Shown piece by piece: positions 30,007 through 39,449 of a DNA stretch of 64,000 nucleotides. The stretch comes from an uncultured Collinsella sp. (lineage in GTDB: Bacteria; Actinomycetota; Coriobacteriia; Coriobacteriales; Coriobacteriaceae), in the NCBI GenBank assembly GCA_902496455.1, contig CABVAY010000007.1, forward strand, positions 1 through 64,000, in the 5' to 3' direction. Position 1 is the first letter of the stretch. Each line of letters starts with the position of its first letter. The position numbers were made by a program, and so were the translations under genes. The notes below the pieces were generated by a model. The model saw nothing but the letters and a program-made list of their open reading frames with translations. It was not told where the DNA came from and searched no databases.

Positions 30007-31464
30007 CTAACCCATCCAACTAGAGGACAGAGGACCGGCGACGACGACCATGATCATGAGGACGACGAACACGAACGCCATGGCGCGCGGAAGGGGCTGG
30101 CCGGCGGCCACGGTCTCGCTCGGCTCACCGGGCAGGACCTTACCCATCCAACGCAGGAACCATGCGAAGGTGGCGACGGTCTCGACGACCATGACGCACA
30201 CGAGGACAAAGATGACCGTGTTGGTAGCACCAACCGCGAAGCCACCGGAAATGATCTGGAACTTGGAAAAGAACGTGCTCATGGGGGGCACGCCGGCGAT
30301 AGCGGTCGCGGCGACCGCAAAGCCCACGCCCGTGACCGGGTACTTCTTCATGAGGCCCTGGATCTTGGGCAGCATACGGGTTCCCAGCGTGAAGCTGAGA
30401 GAGCCAGCGATGAGGAAGAACAGGGTCTTGGTGAACGCGTGGTTGAAGATGTGCTCGACGGCGCCGTTAAACGCCATCTGGCTTCCGAACACGGAGAGGC
30501 CCAGGCCAAAGAACACGTAGGCGAGCTGCGCGATCGTCGAGAAGGCGAGCAGGCGCTTCATATCCTTCTGGGGCAGGTACATGAGGAAGCCGAAGAGCAT
30601 GGTCACGACGGCGTCGATGATGGCGACCCAACCGACGATCTCGGGAATATCGCCGGCGCTCGCAAGAGCGCGGGCGAACACGCACACGCCGACCTTCACC
30701 ATGGACGCGCCATGAAGGTAGGCGGAAACGGGCGTGGGGGCCTCCATTGCGGAGGGCAGCCACATGTAGAGCGGGAACTGGGCGGACTTGGCCCAAGCAG
30801 CGAACAGGATGAGCAGCAGCACGACGGTCTTCATACCGGAATCGAGCTGGGAGATCGCGCTCAGCGCGAACGTGCCGGTTCCGGCGAACAGGAAGGCCGC
30901 GCCGATGTAGAGTCCCAGAGCGCCGATATGGGTGATGATGAGCGCCTTCATACCGGCCTTCTTGGCCGTGGGCGTCATGTAGTAGCTGATGAGGCCCCAG
31001 GAGCACACACCGGTGATCTCGAAGAAAACGAGCTGGCCGACGATGGTGGAGCTGTAGGCGAGACCGGCCATGGCGCCGATGAACGTGGAGAAGTACACGT
31101 AGAAGCGACGACGGGGCGCGTCGGGATGCTCCTTATTCTTATCGCTCATGTACGGGAACGAATAGATGACGACGAGCAGGCCGATAGCGACGAACGCGGG
31201 TGCGAGCAGCGTGCTCATCCGGTCGAATATGAAGCCCATGACCAAGGTCTGGCCCATACTCGCCCAGGTTACATCGACCGCGTTCATGCCGTTTCCGGCA
31301 AACGTCGCGGCCAAGCCAACGGAAGCGACCGTGGCGATGCCGCCGGCAAAGGCGCAGATCCATTTAGCGTAGGGACGCGGCAGCATGACGATGAGCAGGG
31401 AGCCCAGCATGGGGACGGCGATCGCCACCATGGCAAAGAGGGACAAGCTCGATTCGATTGACAT
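30007..31464 (-). CDS. hyfD: Membrane subunit HyfD (NuoL/M/N-like)
   Basis: A 485-residue antiporter-like membrane subunit with about 13 hydrophobic segments. Motifs are FFEITGVCSWGLISYY near residue 148, AKSAQFPLYMWLPSAMEAPTPVSAYLHGA near residue 222 and HIFNHAFTKTLFFLIAGS near residue 340. It is one of three such subunits here (HyfB, HyfD, HyfF). The extra two relative to HycC distinguish Hyf from the smaller Hyc complex. Confidence 0.9.
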   Translation of the reverse strand: MSIESSLSLFAMVAIAVPMLGSLLIVMLPRPYAKWICAFAGGIATVASVGLAATFAGNGMNAVDVTWASMGQTLVMGFIFDRMSTLLAPAFVAIGLLVVIYSFPYMSDKNKEHPDAPRRRFYVYFSTFIGAMAGLAYSSTIVGQLVFFEITGVCSWGLISYYMTPTAKKAGMKALIITHIGALGLYIGAAFLFAGTGTFALSAISQLDSGMKTVVLLLILFAAWAKSAQFPLYMWLPSAMEAPTPVSAYLHGASMVKVGVCVFARALASAGDIPEIVGWVAIIDAVVTMLFGFLMYLPQKDMKRLLAFSTIAQLAYVFFGLGLSVFGSQMAFNGAVEHIFNHAFTKTLFFLIAGSLSFTLGTRMLPKIQGLMKKYPVTGVGFAVAATAIAGVPPMSTFFSKFQIISGGFAVGATNTVIFVLVCVMVVETVATFAWFLRWMGKVLPGEPSETVAAGQPLPRAMAFVFVVLMIMVVVAGPLSSSWMG

Positions 31465-31480
31465 AGTTTCTCCCTTCTCC

Positions 31481-32404
31481 CTACACGCCTACGACGACGA
31501 AGACGAACGCGAGGACCGCGATGCCGACGACGGCCCAGGTCTGGTTACCGAGCACCTTGAAGCGCGAACGGGAAACGGAGTTCTCGAGCACGCCGCAGAC
31601 AACGAAATCGACCAGGCACTTGACAAGGAAGACGACGGCGCCCACGAGAGCGGTGACGCCGATGGTCGCGGGCTCTCCCCAGGGGATGAAGATGGAGGTG
31701 AACCAAGCGACGACCACGACCTGCTTCATGCCCATGGCGAGCTTCATCATGGCCAGGGACGGGCCGGAGAGCTCGGCGAGCGGGCCCTCCTGGAGCTCCT
31801 GCTCGGCTTCGGCCTGATCGAACGGAAGCTTGCCGAGCTCCATATAGCAGGCGGCCGCGAAGGCGACGCCGGCGAGGATGACGGCGACGACGCTCGAGAC
31901 GTTGCCCGTAACGATGTGCTGACCCATGGTCGCAATGTCCGTGGAGCCGCACACGATGGCGACGGTAAACAGCGCGATGAGCATGGACGGCTCGATGAGC
32001 ACGCTCATGAGGAGCTCGCGGATACCGCCGAAGCCCGCGTAGGCGTTGGAGGAATCCACGCCGGACAGCGCGAAGAAGAAGCGGGACAGCGCGAGCGCGT
32101 ACATGATGGTGATGGCGTCACCAAAGACGGGCATGGGGCTCTCGAGCGTGAACATGGGCAGGCCCATGGCGAGCATGAACGACACCGCGAGGAACAGCGG
32201 CGGCATGATGCGCAGCACGAAGCTCGAGTCGGAACTCACGGACTCGGGACGCGCCATGAGCTTCGCGAGGTCCCGGTAATCCTGAAGGATGGACGGACCG
32301 CGGCGATTGTGCATCTTCGCGCGAATCACACGGGCGAGGCCGGAGAAGAAGGGCGCGACCAGCATGACCACGAGGCCCTGCGCTATCGCAAGAACGATGT
32401 TCAT
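31481..32404 (-). CDS. hyfC: Membrane anchor subunit HyfC/HycD (NuoH-like)
   Basis: The 307-residue NuoH-like subunit that anchors the soluble hydrogenase arm in the membrane. RAKMHNRRGPSILQDYRDLAKLM near residue 28 is the characteristic cytoplasmic loop, and ELGKLPFDQAEAEQELQEGPLAELSGPSLA near residue 190 contains the conserved acidic cluster. Eight hydrophobic segments are visible. It is followed by hyfD after 16 nt. Confidence 0.92.
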   Translation of the reverse strand: MNIVLAIAQGLVVMLVAPFFSGLARVIRAKMHNRRGPSILQDYRDLAKLMARPESVSSDSSFVLRIMPPLFLAVSFMLAMGLPMFTLESPMPVFGDAITIMYALALSRFFFALSGVDSSNAYAGFGGIRELLMSVLIEPSMLIALFTVAIVCGSTDIATMGQHIVTGNVSSVVAVILAGVAFAAACYMELGKLPFDQAEAEQELQEGPLAELSGPSLAMMKLAMGMKQVVVVAWFTSIFIPWGEPATIGVTALVGAVVFLVKCLVDFVVCGVLENSVSRSRFKVLGNQTWAVVGIAVLAFVFVVVGV

Positions 32405-32421
32405 AATATCCTCTCCCCTCT

Positions 32422-34440
32422 CTAGACCATGACCACGGCGAGCACGAGGAAGACCACGAGCGCCGCGACGATGTAGCAGATGTATACGGAGTAGTTGCCG
32501 CCCTCGATCTTGGAGGCGAGGCCGGCCAGCTTATCGGCACCCTCGCTCGGTGCATCGACCAGGAAGCGGTCGGGCAGGGGCTCAACGCCCTGGGCGACAC
32601 CGGTGAGCTTCTGGAACACGTGCGCGATGGACCAGCAGATCTTGGTGCATACCTCGCGCAGGGTGTAGAGCGGGCCCATGAAGAGCTCTACGTCTGACGC
32701 GAAGCTCGTGGCGACGACGGGCATGTGCTCGTTGGGCTCGTAGCCGCACGCCCAAGGGTCGGTCTTCTTAGCGGGGGCCTTGGTGCCGAGGCAGGACCTC
32801 AACACGAACGCGAGGCCGGTGAGGACCACGAGCGCGATGGCGATCGCGGGGGTGGAGGTGGCGGCACCGGAAATCTCGTTCACCAGAGACACACCCGAGG
32901 TGGCTGTGATGGCAGAGCCGGCAAGCACGCTCTGGGCGACGTCGCCCAGAACCGGGGCGATGACGGGAGAGCCGATTCCCAGCACCACGCAGATGGCCGC
33001 GAGGAGCATCTGCGAGAACAACATCGGAGCCGGGGACTCCTTGGCGTTCGCGGCCTCCTGGGAACGAGGGCTGCTCGCGAACGAGACGCCGTAGGCCTTC
33101 ACGAAGCACGTGACGGCCAGGGCACCGGTGATGGCGAGGGCGGCCGCGGAGGCGACGGCGAACACCATGACGACCGGGTCGGAGATCGTCGAGATGTTGA
33201 ACAGGGACTGGTAGGTGAACCACTCGGAAACGAAGCCGTTGAGCGGCGGGATAGCCGAGATGGCAAGGGCACCGATGAGGAAGCAGACGGCCGTGACCGG
33301 CATACGGCGGAACAGGCCGCCCATCTTCTCCATGTTGCGCGTACCCGTGGCATAGAGCAGGGAGCCCGCGCCGAGGAACAGCTCGCCCTTGAACATGGCG
33401 TGGTTGAGCGTGTGGTAGAGGGCGGCCATGAGCGCGATCGTCGCGATGACGTCGTTGCCCAGGGCGTGCGCCGTCATGGACGCGCCGACACCGAGCAAGA
33501 TGATGCCGATGTTCTCGACGGAGTGGTAGGCCAGCAGGCGCTTAATGTCGTGCTCGTGGAGGGCGTAGACGACGCCCAGGACCGACGAGATGGATCCGAA
33601 GACCAGGACCATGAGGCCCCACCAGAGCTGGACGCCCGAACCCGCGAGCAGGTCGAGACCGACCTTGAGGATTCCCAGGATGCCGATCTTGATCATGCCG
33701 CCGGACATGAGGGCGGACACGTTGGACGGCGCCTCGGGGTGCGCCTGGGGCAGCCAGGAGTGCAGCGGGATGATACCGGCCTTTGCGCCGAATCCGAAGA
33801 ACGCGAGGACGAAGCACGCGGAGGAGACGGCGGGTCCAAAGTCATGCGTACGGAAATCACTGAAGCTGAAGGAACCGCCCACGCCGTTGGTCATAAGCAG
33901 GAAGCTCGCCATGATAAGGACAAAGCCCACGTGCGCGATGACGAAGTAGAGCCAACCGCCCCTAATGGAGTTCTTGTTCTCCTCGATAACGACAAGGAAG
34001 TAGCTCGTAAGGGACATGAGCTCAAAGGCGACCAGGAACCAGAACACGTTGTCGGCGGTGATGACGAGCATCATCGAGGCGACGAAGGTGTTCATGAAGA
34101 AACCGGCGCGCCCGACCTTGCCCGGGTACTCATCGAAGTAGGACAGACCGTAGATGAAGCCCGCAAAGGCGAGGATTGAGATGAGGACCACGATCAGGCC
34201 CGCAAGGCCGTTGAGCAAGAGCTCGAGACGGGCGAACGGGAAAAAGAAGACCGTGTTGAGGGACGAAACGTCGCCAAGCACGGCCTCGAGGCCCGCGATG
34301 AACGACAGCACCGCGGCGACGGCGCCGATAAGGCAGCCGGCGGTTTTGGCGGCGTTATCGGCCTTGATCAGCAGAACCGAGGCGAGCGCACCGATGCACG
34401 AGACGGCAAGCGATGCGATAAACAGCGTCATGCTATACAT
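32422..34440 (-). CDS. hyfB: Membrane subunit HyfB/HycC (NuoL-like)
   Basis: A 672-residue proton-pump-like membrane subunit with about 16 hydrophobic segments. It carries the core motif AKAGIIPLHSWLPQAHPEAPSNVSALMSGGMIKIG near residue 220 and HTLNHAMFKGELFLGAGSLLYATG near residue 345. Its start overlaps the hyfA stop by 8 nt. Part of the membrane arm. Confidence 0.93.
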   Translation of the reverse strand: MYSMTLFIASLAVSCIGALASVLLIKADNAAKTAGCLIGAVAAVLSFIAGLEAVLGDVSSLNTVFFFPFARLELLLNGLAGLIVVLISILAFAGFIYGLSYFDEYPGKVGRAGFFMNTFVASMMLVITADNVFWFLVAFELMSLTSYFLVVIEENKNSIRGGWLYFVIAHVGFVLIMASFLLMTNGVGGSFSFSDFRTHDFGPAVSSACFVLAFFGFGAKAGIIPLHSWLPQAHPEAPSNVSALMSGGMIKIGILGILKVGLDLLAGSGVQLWWGLMVLVFGSISSVLGVVYALHEHDIKRLLAYHSVENIGIILLGVGASMTAHALGNDVIATIALMAALYHTLNHAMFKGELFLGAGSLLYATGTRNMEKMGGLFRRMPVTAVCFLIGALAISAIPPLNGFVSEWFTYQSLFNISTISDPVVMVFAVASAAALAITGALAVTCFVKAYGVSFASSPRSQEAANAKESPAPMLFSQMLLAAICVVLGIGSPVIAPVLGDVAQSVLAGSAITATSGVSLVNEISGAATSTPAIAIALVVLTGLAFVLRSCLGTKAPAKKTDPWACGYEPNEHMPVVATSFASDVELFMGPLYTLREVCTKICWSIAHVFQKLTGVAQGVEPLPDRFLVDAPSEGADKLAGLASKIEGGNYSVYICYIVAALVVFLVLAVVMV

Positions 34441-35050
34441 TGTTTACGCTCCCTTCTGCTTTCTCGGACAGGCCCTGGGCCACAGCGGTAACGTCAACGA
34501 CCGGACCGTTTTCGATCGAACGCAGGCGCTTGGCCTCGTCGAGCTCGCGATCGGCCGCGCCGCCCATGACGGTCAGCGCCTTGGTGGGGCACGCCGCCAC
34601 ACAATGCGGGCCGTCCGGATCGAAGGCGCACAGGTCGCACTTGACGGCGCAGGTGTACTGGCCAGGAGCCCACGTAAGCAGGCTGCTCAGGGACTTAGGA
34701 TACGAAGGCGTCGGGTCGCACATGCCTGCGACACCGGCGATAGACGTGCCATCGGGATGGATGGCTCCGAAGGGGCACGCGATGGCGCACAGCCTGCACC
34801 CGATGCACTCCTGCTCCTTGACGTGGATGCGATCGCCATCGTGCTCGATGGCATTCACCGGGCAAACCTCGGCGCAGGGGGCACCCTCGCAATGGTGGCA
34901 GGCAAGGGCGGCCGAAATACCGCCGGTCTTCACGAGCGCCAGGCGCGGCGTATCCTGAAGACCCTGCATCCGGTGGGCGTCGGCACAGGCGGACTGACAT
35001 GTTCCGCAGCCGATGCACCTCTCCGGGTTGATGTCGATGAAGCGGTTCAT
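34433..35050 (-). CDS. hyfA: 4Fe-4S electron-transfer subunit HyfA/HycB
   Basis: A 205-residue ferredoxin-like protein that carries electrons from formate dehydrogenase H to the hydrogenase. Four cluster motifs are visible: CIGCGTCQSAC, CHHCEGAPCAEVCP, CIGCRLCAIACP and CDLCAFDPDGPHCVAACP. The ATG giving MNRFIDINPE, with GGAAG upstream, is chosen over a GTG two codons earlier. It lies between fdhF and hyfB, as expected for the link between the two enzymes. A second ferredoxin of the same type, HydN, is upstream of fdhF. Confidence 0.92.
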   Translation of the reverse strand: MNRFIDINPERCIGCGTCQSACADAHRMQGLQDTPRLALVKTGGISAALACHHCEGAPCAEVCPVNAIEHDGDRIHVKEQECIGCRLCAIACPFGAIHPDGTSIAGVAGMCDPTPSYPKSLSSLLTWAPGQYTCAVKCDLCAFDPDGPHCVAACPTKALTVMGGAADRELDEAKRLRSIENGPVVDVTAVAQGLSEKAEGSVNNV

Positions 35051-35128
35051 CCCCACTTCCTTTCAAAATAACGGGCCGGGCTCCCGAACGTACGGGACGC
35101 CCGGCCCAAATAGCCAACGAGAACGGGA

Positions 35129-37351
35129 CTACACGATTTGGTTCACGTGCGTCTCGTCGTCGAACTTGGCGGCGCCGGGCTCAACGTCCTGGGGAGCGGC
35201 GGCGTCCACCAGAGCCTGCTTGAGCTCGGTGTACTGACGCTCCACCTCGCCCTCAGCCCAGACCTGGTCAGCGATAGCGTCGACCTGGCAGGCGGAGAAC
35301 TTGTCCTCGGGCGTATGCGAGACCGGGTCGACCTTGTGCATGGTCAGCTCGTTGCACTTGCCGATCCACCACTGGTAGGTCATGTAGACCGTGCCCTTGT
35401 TGATGCGATCGCTCACGTCGGCGCGGCTGTATACCTGGCCGCGGCGGCTGTGAATCGAGACGATGTCGCCGTTCTTGATGCCGCGCGCCTGGGCGTCCGC
35501 GGGATTCATGCGGACAAAGCCGGGTTCGTCGGCAAGCAGCGCCAGCGTCTTGCAGTTGCCGGTCATCGAGCGGCAGCTGTAGTGGCCGACCTCGCGGACG
35601 GTGCACAGGATGAGCGGGTACTCATCGTCGGGAAGCTCGGAGGGCGCCTCCCAGTCGTGCGCCATCAGGTTGGCGCGGCCGTCCTTGGTGGTGAACTTGC
35701 CACCAGCGAACATGTCGGGCGTACCGTGGTCGTTCACATCGGTGCTCTTGACGGGCCACTGGGCGTAGCCGCCCTCGGGAGCCATCTTCTCGTAGGTCGC
35801 GCCCACAAAGTTGGGGCACAGGCTAATGCACTCGTTCCAGATCTGCTCGGTGTTGTCGTAGTGCATGGGGTAACCCATGCGCGTAGACAGATCCGCGAAG
35901 ATCTCCCAGTCGTGACGGCACTCGCCCTTGGGCGGAACGGCCGCGTCAAAGTGCTGGAAGCTACGGTCGGATGCGGTAAAGACACCCTCGTGCTCGCCCC
36001 AAGAGGTGGCAGGTAGGATGACGTCGGCGAGCATGGTCGTCTGCGTCATAAAGATGTCTTGGCAAATGAATAGATCCAGCTCGGAGAGCGTCTTGCGCAT
36101 TCCGGCCGAATCGGGCTCGGTCTGCACCGGGTCCTCGCCGTAGTTGTAGAAGCAGTGCACCTTGCCCTCGTCGACCAGGTGGCCCAGGTCGGTGAGCTTG
36201 TAGCCCTCCTCGAGCGGGAGCTTTTCCTCGGGCACGCCCCAAGCCTTGGCAAACTTGGCACGCACTGCCGGGTCGGTGACCTTCTGGTAGCCAGGGTACA
36301 GGTTGGGCAGCATGCCCATATCACAGGAGCCCTGGACGTTATTCTGGCCACGCACGGGCGCGAGACCGGAATTGGGTTTGCCGATCTGGCCGGCAACGCA
36401 GGCGATGGAGGCGATGGTGTGCACCGTCTTCAGGTTCTGCTTCTGCTGGCATACGCCCATGCCCCAGCCAATGATGGCAGAGGGCTTCGCCGTGGCGTAC
36501 ATCTCGGCAGCTTGGTGGATCAACGCGGGCTCGACACCCGTGATGTCCTGTACGGATTCGGGAGTGTAGTTCTTGATGGTCTCCCACCACTCGTCAAAGC
36601 CGTTCGTGTGCTCGGCGACGAATTCCTTGTCGTAGAGGCCATCGTTGACCAAGCAGTTGGCAAAGGCGTTGAGGAACGCGACGTTGCAACCATTCTTGAT
36701 CGGAAGGTAGAGATCGGCGATACGCGCGGTTTCGATATGGCGCGGATCGGCGACGATGATCTTGCAACCCTTTTCTTTGGCTCGCACGATACGCCTTGCG
36801 ACGATGGGGTGCGAATCGGCAGGGTTATAGCCGAAGAGGAAAATGCAGCCCGCATCCTCCATACCGGGGATGGAGCATGACATGCAACCTGAACCAACCG
36901 TGTCCATCAGACCGAGGACAGTAGGGCCGTGTCAAGTACGGGCGCAGTTGTCTACGCTGTGGGTGCCGATGCACGCACGCGTAAACTTCTGCATAACGTA
37001 GTTCGCCTCATTGCCGCCGCCTCGCGAAGAGCCGGTGGTCATGACAGCGTTAGGACCATATTCGTCAATTATGGCCTGCATCTTAGATGCGGTGAAATCC
37101 AGTGCCTCGTCCCAGCTTACGCGCTCAAGATCCGCGCCCTTAGTGCGGCGGATCATCGGGTGCAGTACGCGAGGAGTCAAGATCTTGGTGTCGTTGATGA
37201 AGTCGTAGCCGCTCATGCCCTTAAGGCACAGCTCGCCCTGATTGGTGATGCCGTTGAGCGGTTCGGTACCCACGACCTGGCCGTTTTGGACCAAGAGGTT
37301 AAACTGGCAACCGGCGCCGCAGTACGGGCAAATCACTTTATGCTTCTCCAT
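35129..37351 (-). CDS. fdhF: Formate dehydrogenase H, selenoprotein with in-frame UGA (Sec140)
   Basis: Molybdopterin formate dehydrogenase oxidising formate to CO2 for the hydrogenlyase. Without recoding it looks like two reading frames, MEKHKVICPYCGAGCQ...NCART and HGPTVLGLMDTVGS..., split by a TGA at 36934-36932. Read as selenocysteine, it gives a 740-residue protein with Sec at residue 140 and His141, the same numbering as E. coli FdhF. The N-terminal CPYCGAGC motif holds the [4Fe-4S] cluster, and FLFGYNPADSHP follows Sec. The UGA is followed after 18 nt by a GGUC-loop hairpin. The ATG has GGAGG upstream. It is between hydN and hyfA. Confidence 0.97.
36901..36934 (-). promoter_or_regulatory. 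SECIS element of fdhF with the recoded UGA
   Basis: The UGA codon is at 36934-36932. Eighteen nt later (the E. coli fdhF spacing) GGTC lies at 36913-36910 in the apex of a hairpin: TGTCC and TC on one side pair with GA and GGACA on the other (36920-36901), leaving one bulged U. In E. coli the bulged U is on the 5' side; here it is on the 3' side. Confidence 0.85.
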
Positions 37352-37425
37352 GACACCCTCCTTCCTTTCTCTGCTACCGATTACTCGGTACTTATTTGAC
37401 AATCATTGGGCCTGTCGCCCGACGC

Positions 37426-37944
37426 TTACGCCTCGTTTTCGATGGTGGCGCGGGCACGCTCGGCAGTCAGCTCCGCCAGGCGCTCCTCGTCTACCAAGGT
37501 GAGGCCCTTGGTCGGGCACGCCTCGGCGCACGCCGGACCGCCGGGACGGTCCACGCACAGGTCGCACTTGAGCACGAAGCTCTTAGTCTGCGAACCCACG
37601 CGCACGTCACCCATCAAGACGGGGACCTGCGTGGTCGCCACGCTCACGGCGCCAAAGGGGCATGCCATGACGCAGCTCTTGCAGCCGATGCAGTTGTCCT
37701 CGTTGACGCCGATGCGATGGTTCTTTGGATCAAAGAACAAGGCGCCCGTAGGACAGGCCTTCGCGCACGGGGCATCCTCGCAGTGATGGCAAGCCACCGG
37801 TGCGGAGATCTCGTACGTACGCGTCACGCGCAGGCGCGGCGCGGCGATGTTACCGGGGATGTCGTGCGCCTCGATACACGCCGCCATGCAGGTTTGACAC
37901 CCAATGCAGCGCGAAGAATCGGCTACGACTCGCTTATTACCCAT
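37426..37944 (-). CDS. hydN: 4Fe-4S electron-transfer protein HydN type
   Basis: A 172-residue ferredoxin-like protein with four cluster motifs: CIGCQTCMAAC, CHHCEDAPCAKACP, CIGCKSCVMACP and CDLCVDRPGGPACAEACP. It is a paralogue of HyfA. HydN is known in E. coli beside fdhF-linked maturation genes and is needed for full formate dehydrogenase H activity. The ATG giving MGNKRVVADS follows GGAGGGAG. It is the first gene of the leftward formate hydrogenlyase operon, so its upstream gap should hold the main promoter. Confidence 0.88.
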   Translation of the reverse strand: MGNKRVVADSSRCIGCQTCMAACIEAHDIPGNIAAPRLRVTRTYEISAPVACHHCEDAPCAKACPTGALFFDPKNHRIGVNEDNCIGCKSCVMACPFGAVSVATTQVPVLMGDVRVGSQTKSFVLKCDLCVDRPGGPACAEACPTKGLTLVDEERLAELTAERARATIENEA

Positions 37945-38370
37945 GTTGTTCACTCCCTCCTGAATCCCTTGTCGGAGAGACCCTGTCGACATTGACCCAA
38001 GCCGCCCGTGGCCTGGCATCGACGTATCGAATGCATGCGGCGAAACATGCACTCGGTAGAGTTTCTCCAACGATATACAGGTTAAATATACGCAGTTGCA
38101 GGGGGCAAACTTGAGCATAGGCCCTGCAATACGAGTGTATTGCAGGGGTTTGGGCTGGTTGGAACTATTCTCGGATAGCTATAAAGGTGAGTGTATTACA
38201 TGCGTACGCCTCAGAGATTTTTACGCGCTCCCATTTTGGATGTACTACGCTTGTATTCGTTTTAATGGTTATTTACTTGAGTGAAATAAAGTAATGGTTA
38301 TAAGATTCTAAAAGGTCGGCATACGCCGCATTAGACCGACTATATTGCACGCTCATTAAGGGGGCAAGTG
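37945..38370. promoter_or_regulatory. Divergent control region between the formate hydrogenlyase operon and the toxin-antitoxin pair
   Basis: A 426-base AT-richer gap without a convincing gene. It must hold the leftward promoter of the hydN-fdhF-hyf operon; a TATATC hexamer on the minus strand near 38073-38078 is a candidate -10. It also holds the rightward relB promoter. It contains a strong palindrome (listed separately) and, nearer relB, GTCGG (38315-38319) and CCGAC (38336-38340) in inverted orientation, a possible antitoxin operator. Confidence 0.6.
38096..38147. promoter_or_regulatory. TTGCAGGG half-sites and perfect palindrome upstream of hydN
   Basis: CCCTGCAATAC (38122-38132) and GTATTGCAGGG (38137-38147) form a perfect 11-bp palindrome around GAGT. 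A third copy of TTGCAGGG lies at 38096-38103. No T-tract follows, so an operator for the formate hydrogenlyase operon is likelier than a terminator. The regulator is unknown. Confidence 0.6.
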
Positions 38371-38694
38371 ATGTCATCGACTCAAAAACGAGCCATCCTG
38401 CAGGTGCGCATTCGCGAGGAAGACAAGCAGCATGCCGAGCGTCTCTACGACGCCATGGGAACATCGCTCGCCGAGGCCGTGCGCCTTTTTGTCGCGCAGA
38501 GCATTTTGATGCGCAAGCTCCCCTTTCAGCCGGTCGCCGTGCGTTCCAAGGACGGCACGGCCGCCTATGGATCGCTCAAAGCATATGGGGACCCCAATCG
38601 CCGCTCCGAAGAGCGCAATGCCTGGATTGAGTACCTTGCCACAGAAAGCGACGATTCGATTTTGGGCCCCGAGGAAGTAGATATCCATGAGTAG
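38371..38694 (+). CDS. RelB/DinJ-family antitoxin
   Basis: A 107-residue protein. Its N-terminal half has the ribbon-helix-helix pattern of RelB/DinJ antitoxins (AILQVRIREEDKQHAERLYDAMGTSLAEAVRLFVAQ, residues ~8-43), which binds DNA. The C-terminal half should bind the toxin. It overlaps the downstream PIN gene by 8 nt, the usual coupling for such pairs. It should repress its own promoter, and a GTCGG/CCGAC inverted repeat lies just upstream. DinJ antitoxins normally pair with RelE/YafQ-like toxins, so partnering a PIN protein is a less common combination. Confidence 0.78.
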   Translation: MSSTQKRAILQVRIREEDKQHAERLYDAMGTSLAEAVRLFVAQSILMRKLPFQPVAVRSKDGTAAYGSLKAYGDPNRRSEERNAWIEYLATESDDSILGPEEVDIHE

Positions 38695-39163
38695 CACCAT
38701 CATCGACGAGACCGTCATCCTTCGCTATCTGCTCGACGACGACGAGGTCCTGTCACCGCGCGCCGCCAAGGTCATCGCCACGCGCACCGCTCGTGTCTAC
38801 CCCGAAATCATCACGCGCGTCGTGGTCACGCTGCGCGACGTCTATAAGGTTCCCCGCGTTGAGATTGCTGCGGCCATGAAAAGATTGCTCGATGACGTCA
38901 TGGTCGACGAGCCCACCGTTGTCGCCCTTGCCGTCAAACTCTTTGGCAAGACCCATATGGACTTTACCGACTGCCTCCTCGCAGCCCGAACCGCCATCTA
39001 CAACGATGATGTCGTGAGCTTTGGCAAGCCCATCATCCAAGGCATGATCGATTACCGCCGCCAGCGCCAAACCGCTGCCGACGCCCGCGACCGCGCCGCC
39101 GAATCCCGCAGTCACAGCACCGACTCCACCATCGACAAGCTCCGTCACCGCCCCCGCAGCTAA
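38687..39163 (+). CDS. PIN-domain protein, probable toxin RNase
   Basis: A 158-residue protein whose first ~125 residues fit the PIN fold. Acidic residues sit at the expected places: Asp7/Glu8 in IIDETVILRYLL, Glu55-type residues in the middle, and Asp in HMDFTDCLLAARTAIYNDDVVSFGK near residue 95. PIN toxins are Mg-dependent RNases. The last 30 residues are Arg/Asp-rich and low in complexity. It is coupled to the RelB-like antitoxin by an 8-nt overlap. The toxin role is inferred from context. Confidence 0.72.
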   Translation: MSSTIIDETVILRYLLDDDEVLSPRAAKVIATRTARVYPEIITRVVVTLRDVYKVPRVEIAAAMKRLLDDVMVDEPTVVALAVKLFGKTHMDFTDCLLAARTAIYNDDVVSFGKPIIQGMIDYRRQRQTAADARDRAAESRSHSTDSTIDKLRHRPRS

Positions 39164-39209
39164 CCGACAGACGACGGCATCGCCCGCCCCTCAGCCCCAT
39201 CCCCACCTG

Positions 39210-39276
39210 AGTTGCGGTGAAATAGTTCCTGGATTTAGGCTTATTCGAGCCTTTCAGGAACTATTCCACCGCAACT
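39210..39276. repeat. GTTGCGGTGA palindrome, copy D
   Basis: Arms 39210-39231 and 39255-39276 pair over 22 positions with one imperfect pair, which is G-U on the minus strand. That suggests inverted orientation relative to copies A and C. The nested hairpin AGGCT (39237-39241) pairs with AGCCT (39248-39252). It lies 46 nt past the PIN gene. The rest of the 286-base gap holds an 8-bp inverted repeat TTAGTGCC/GGCACTAA (39294-39316) and nothing else recognised. Confidence 0.85.
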
Positions 39277-39449
39277 TTCTGTAAGGGTGGTTTTTAGTGC
39301 CGCCGAGGGGCACTAATCAACCGTTTGCCGATATGTTTGGCTCTGACTCATGGCTCTGACCTGCCCCGTCAAGCTTTTGGTCAGTTCATGGCAAGGTCTG
39401 GCGGACCAAATATGGGATAGCGTAGTGTCATTCACTCCCCCTCGAGACC

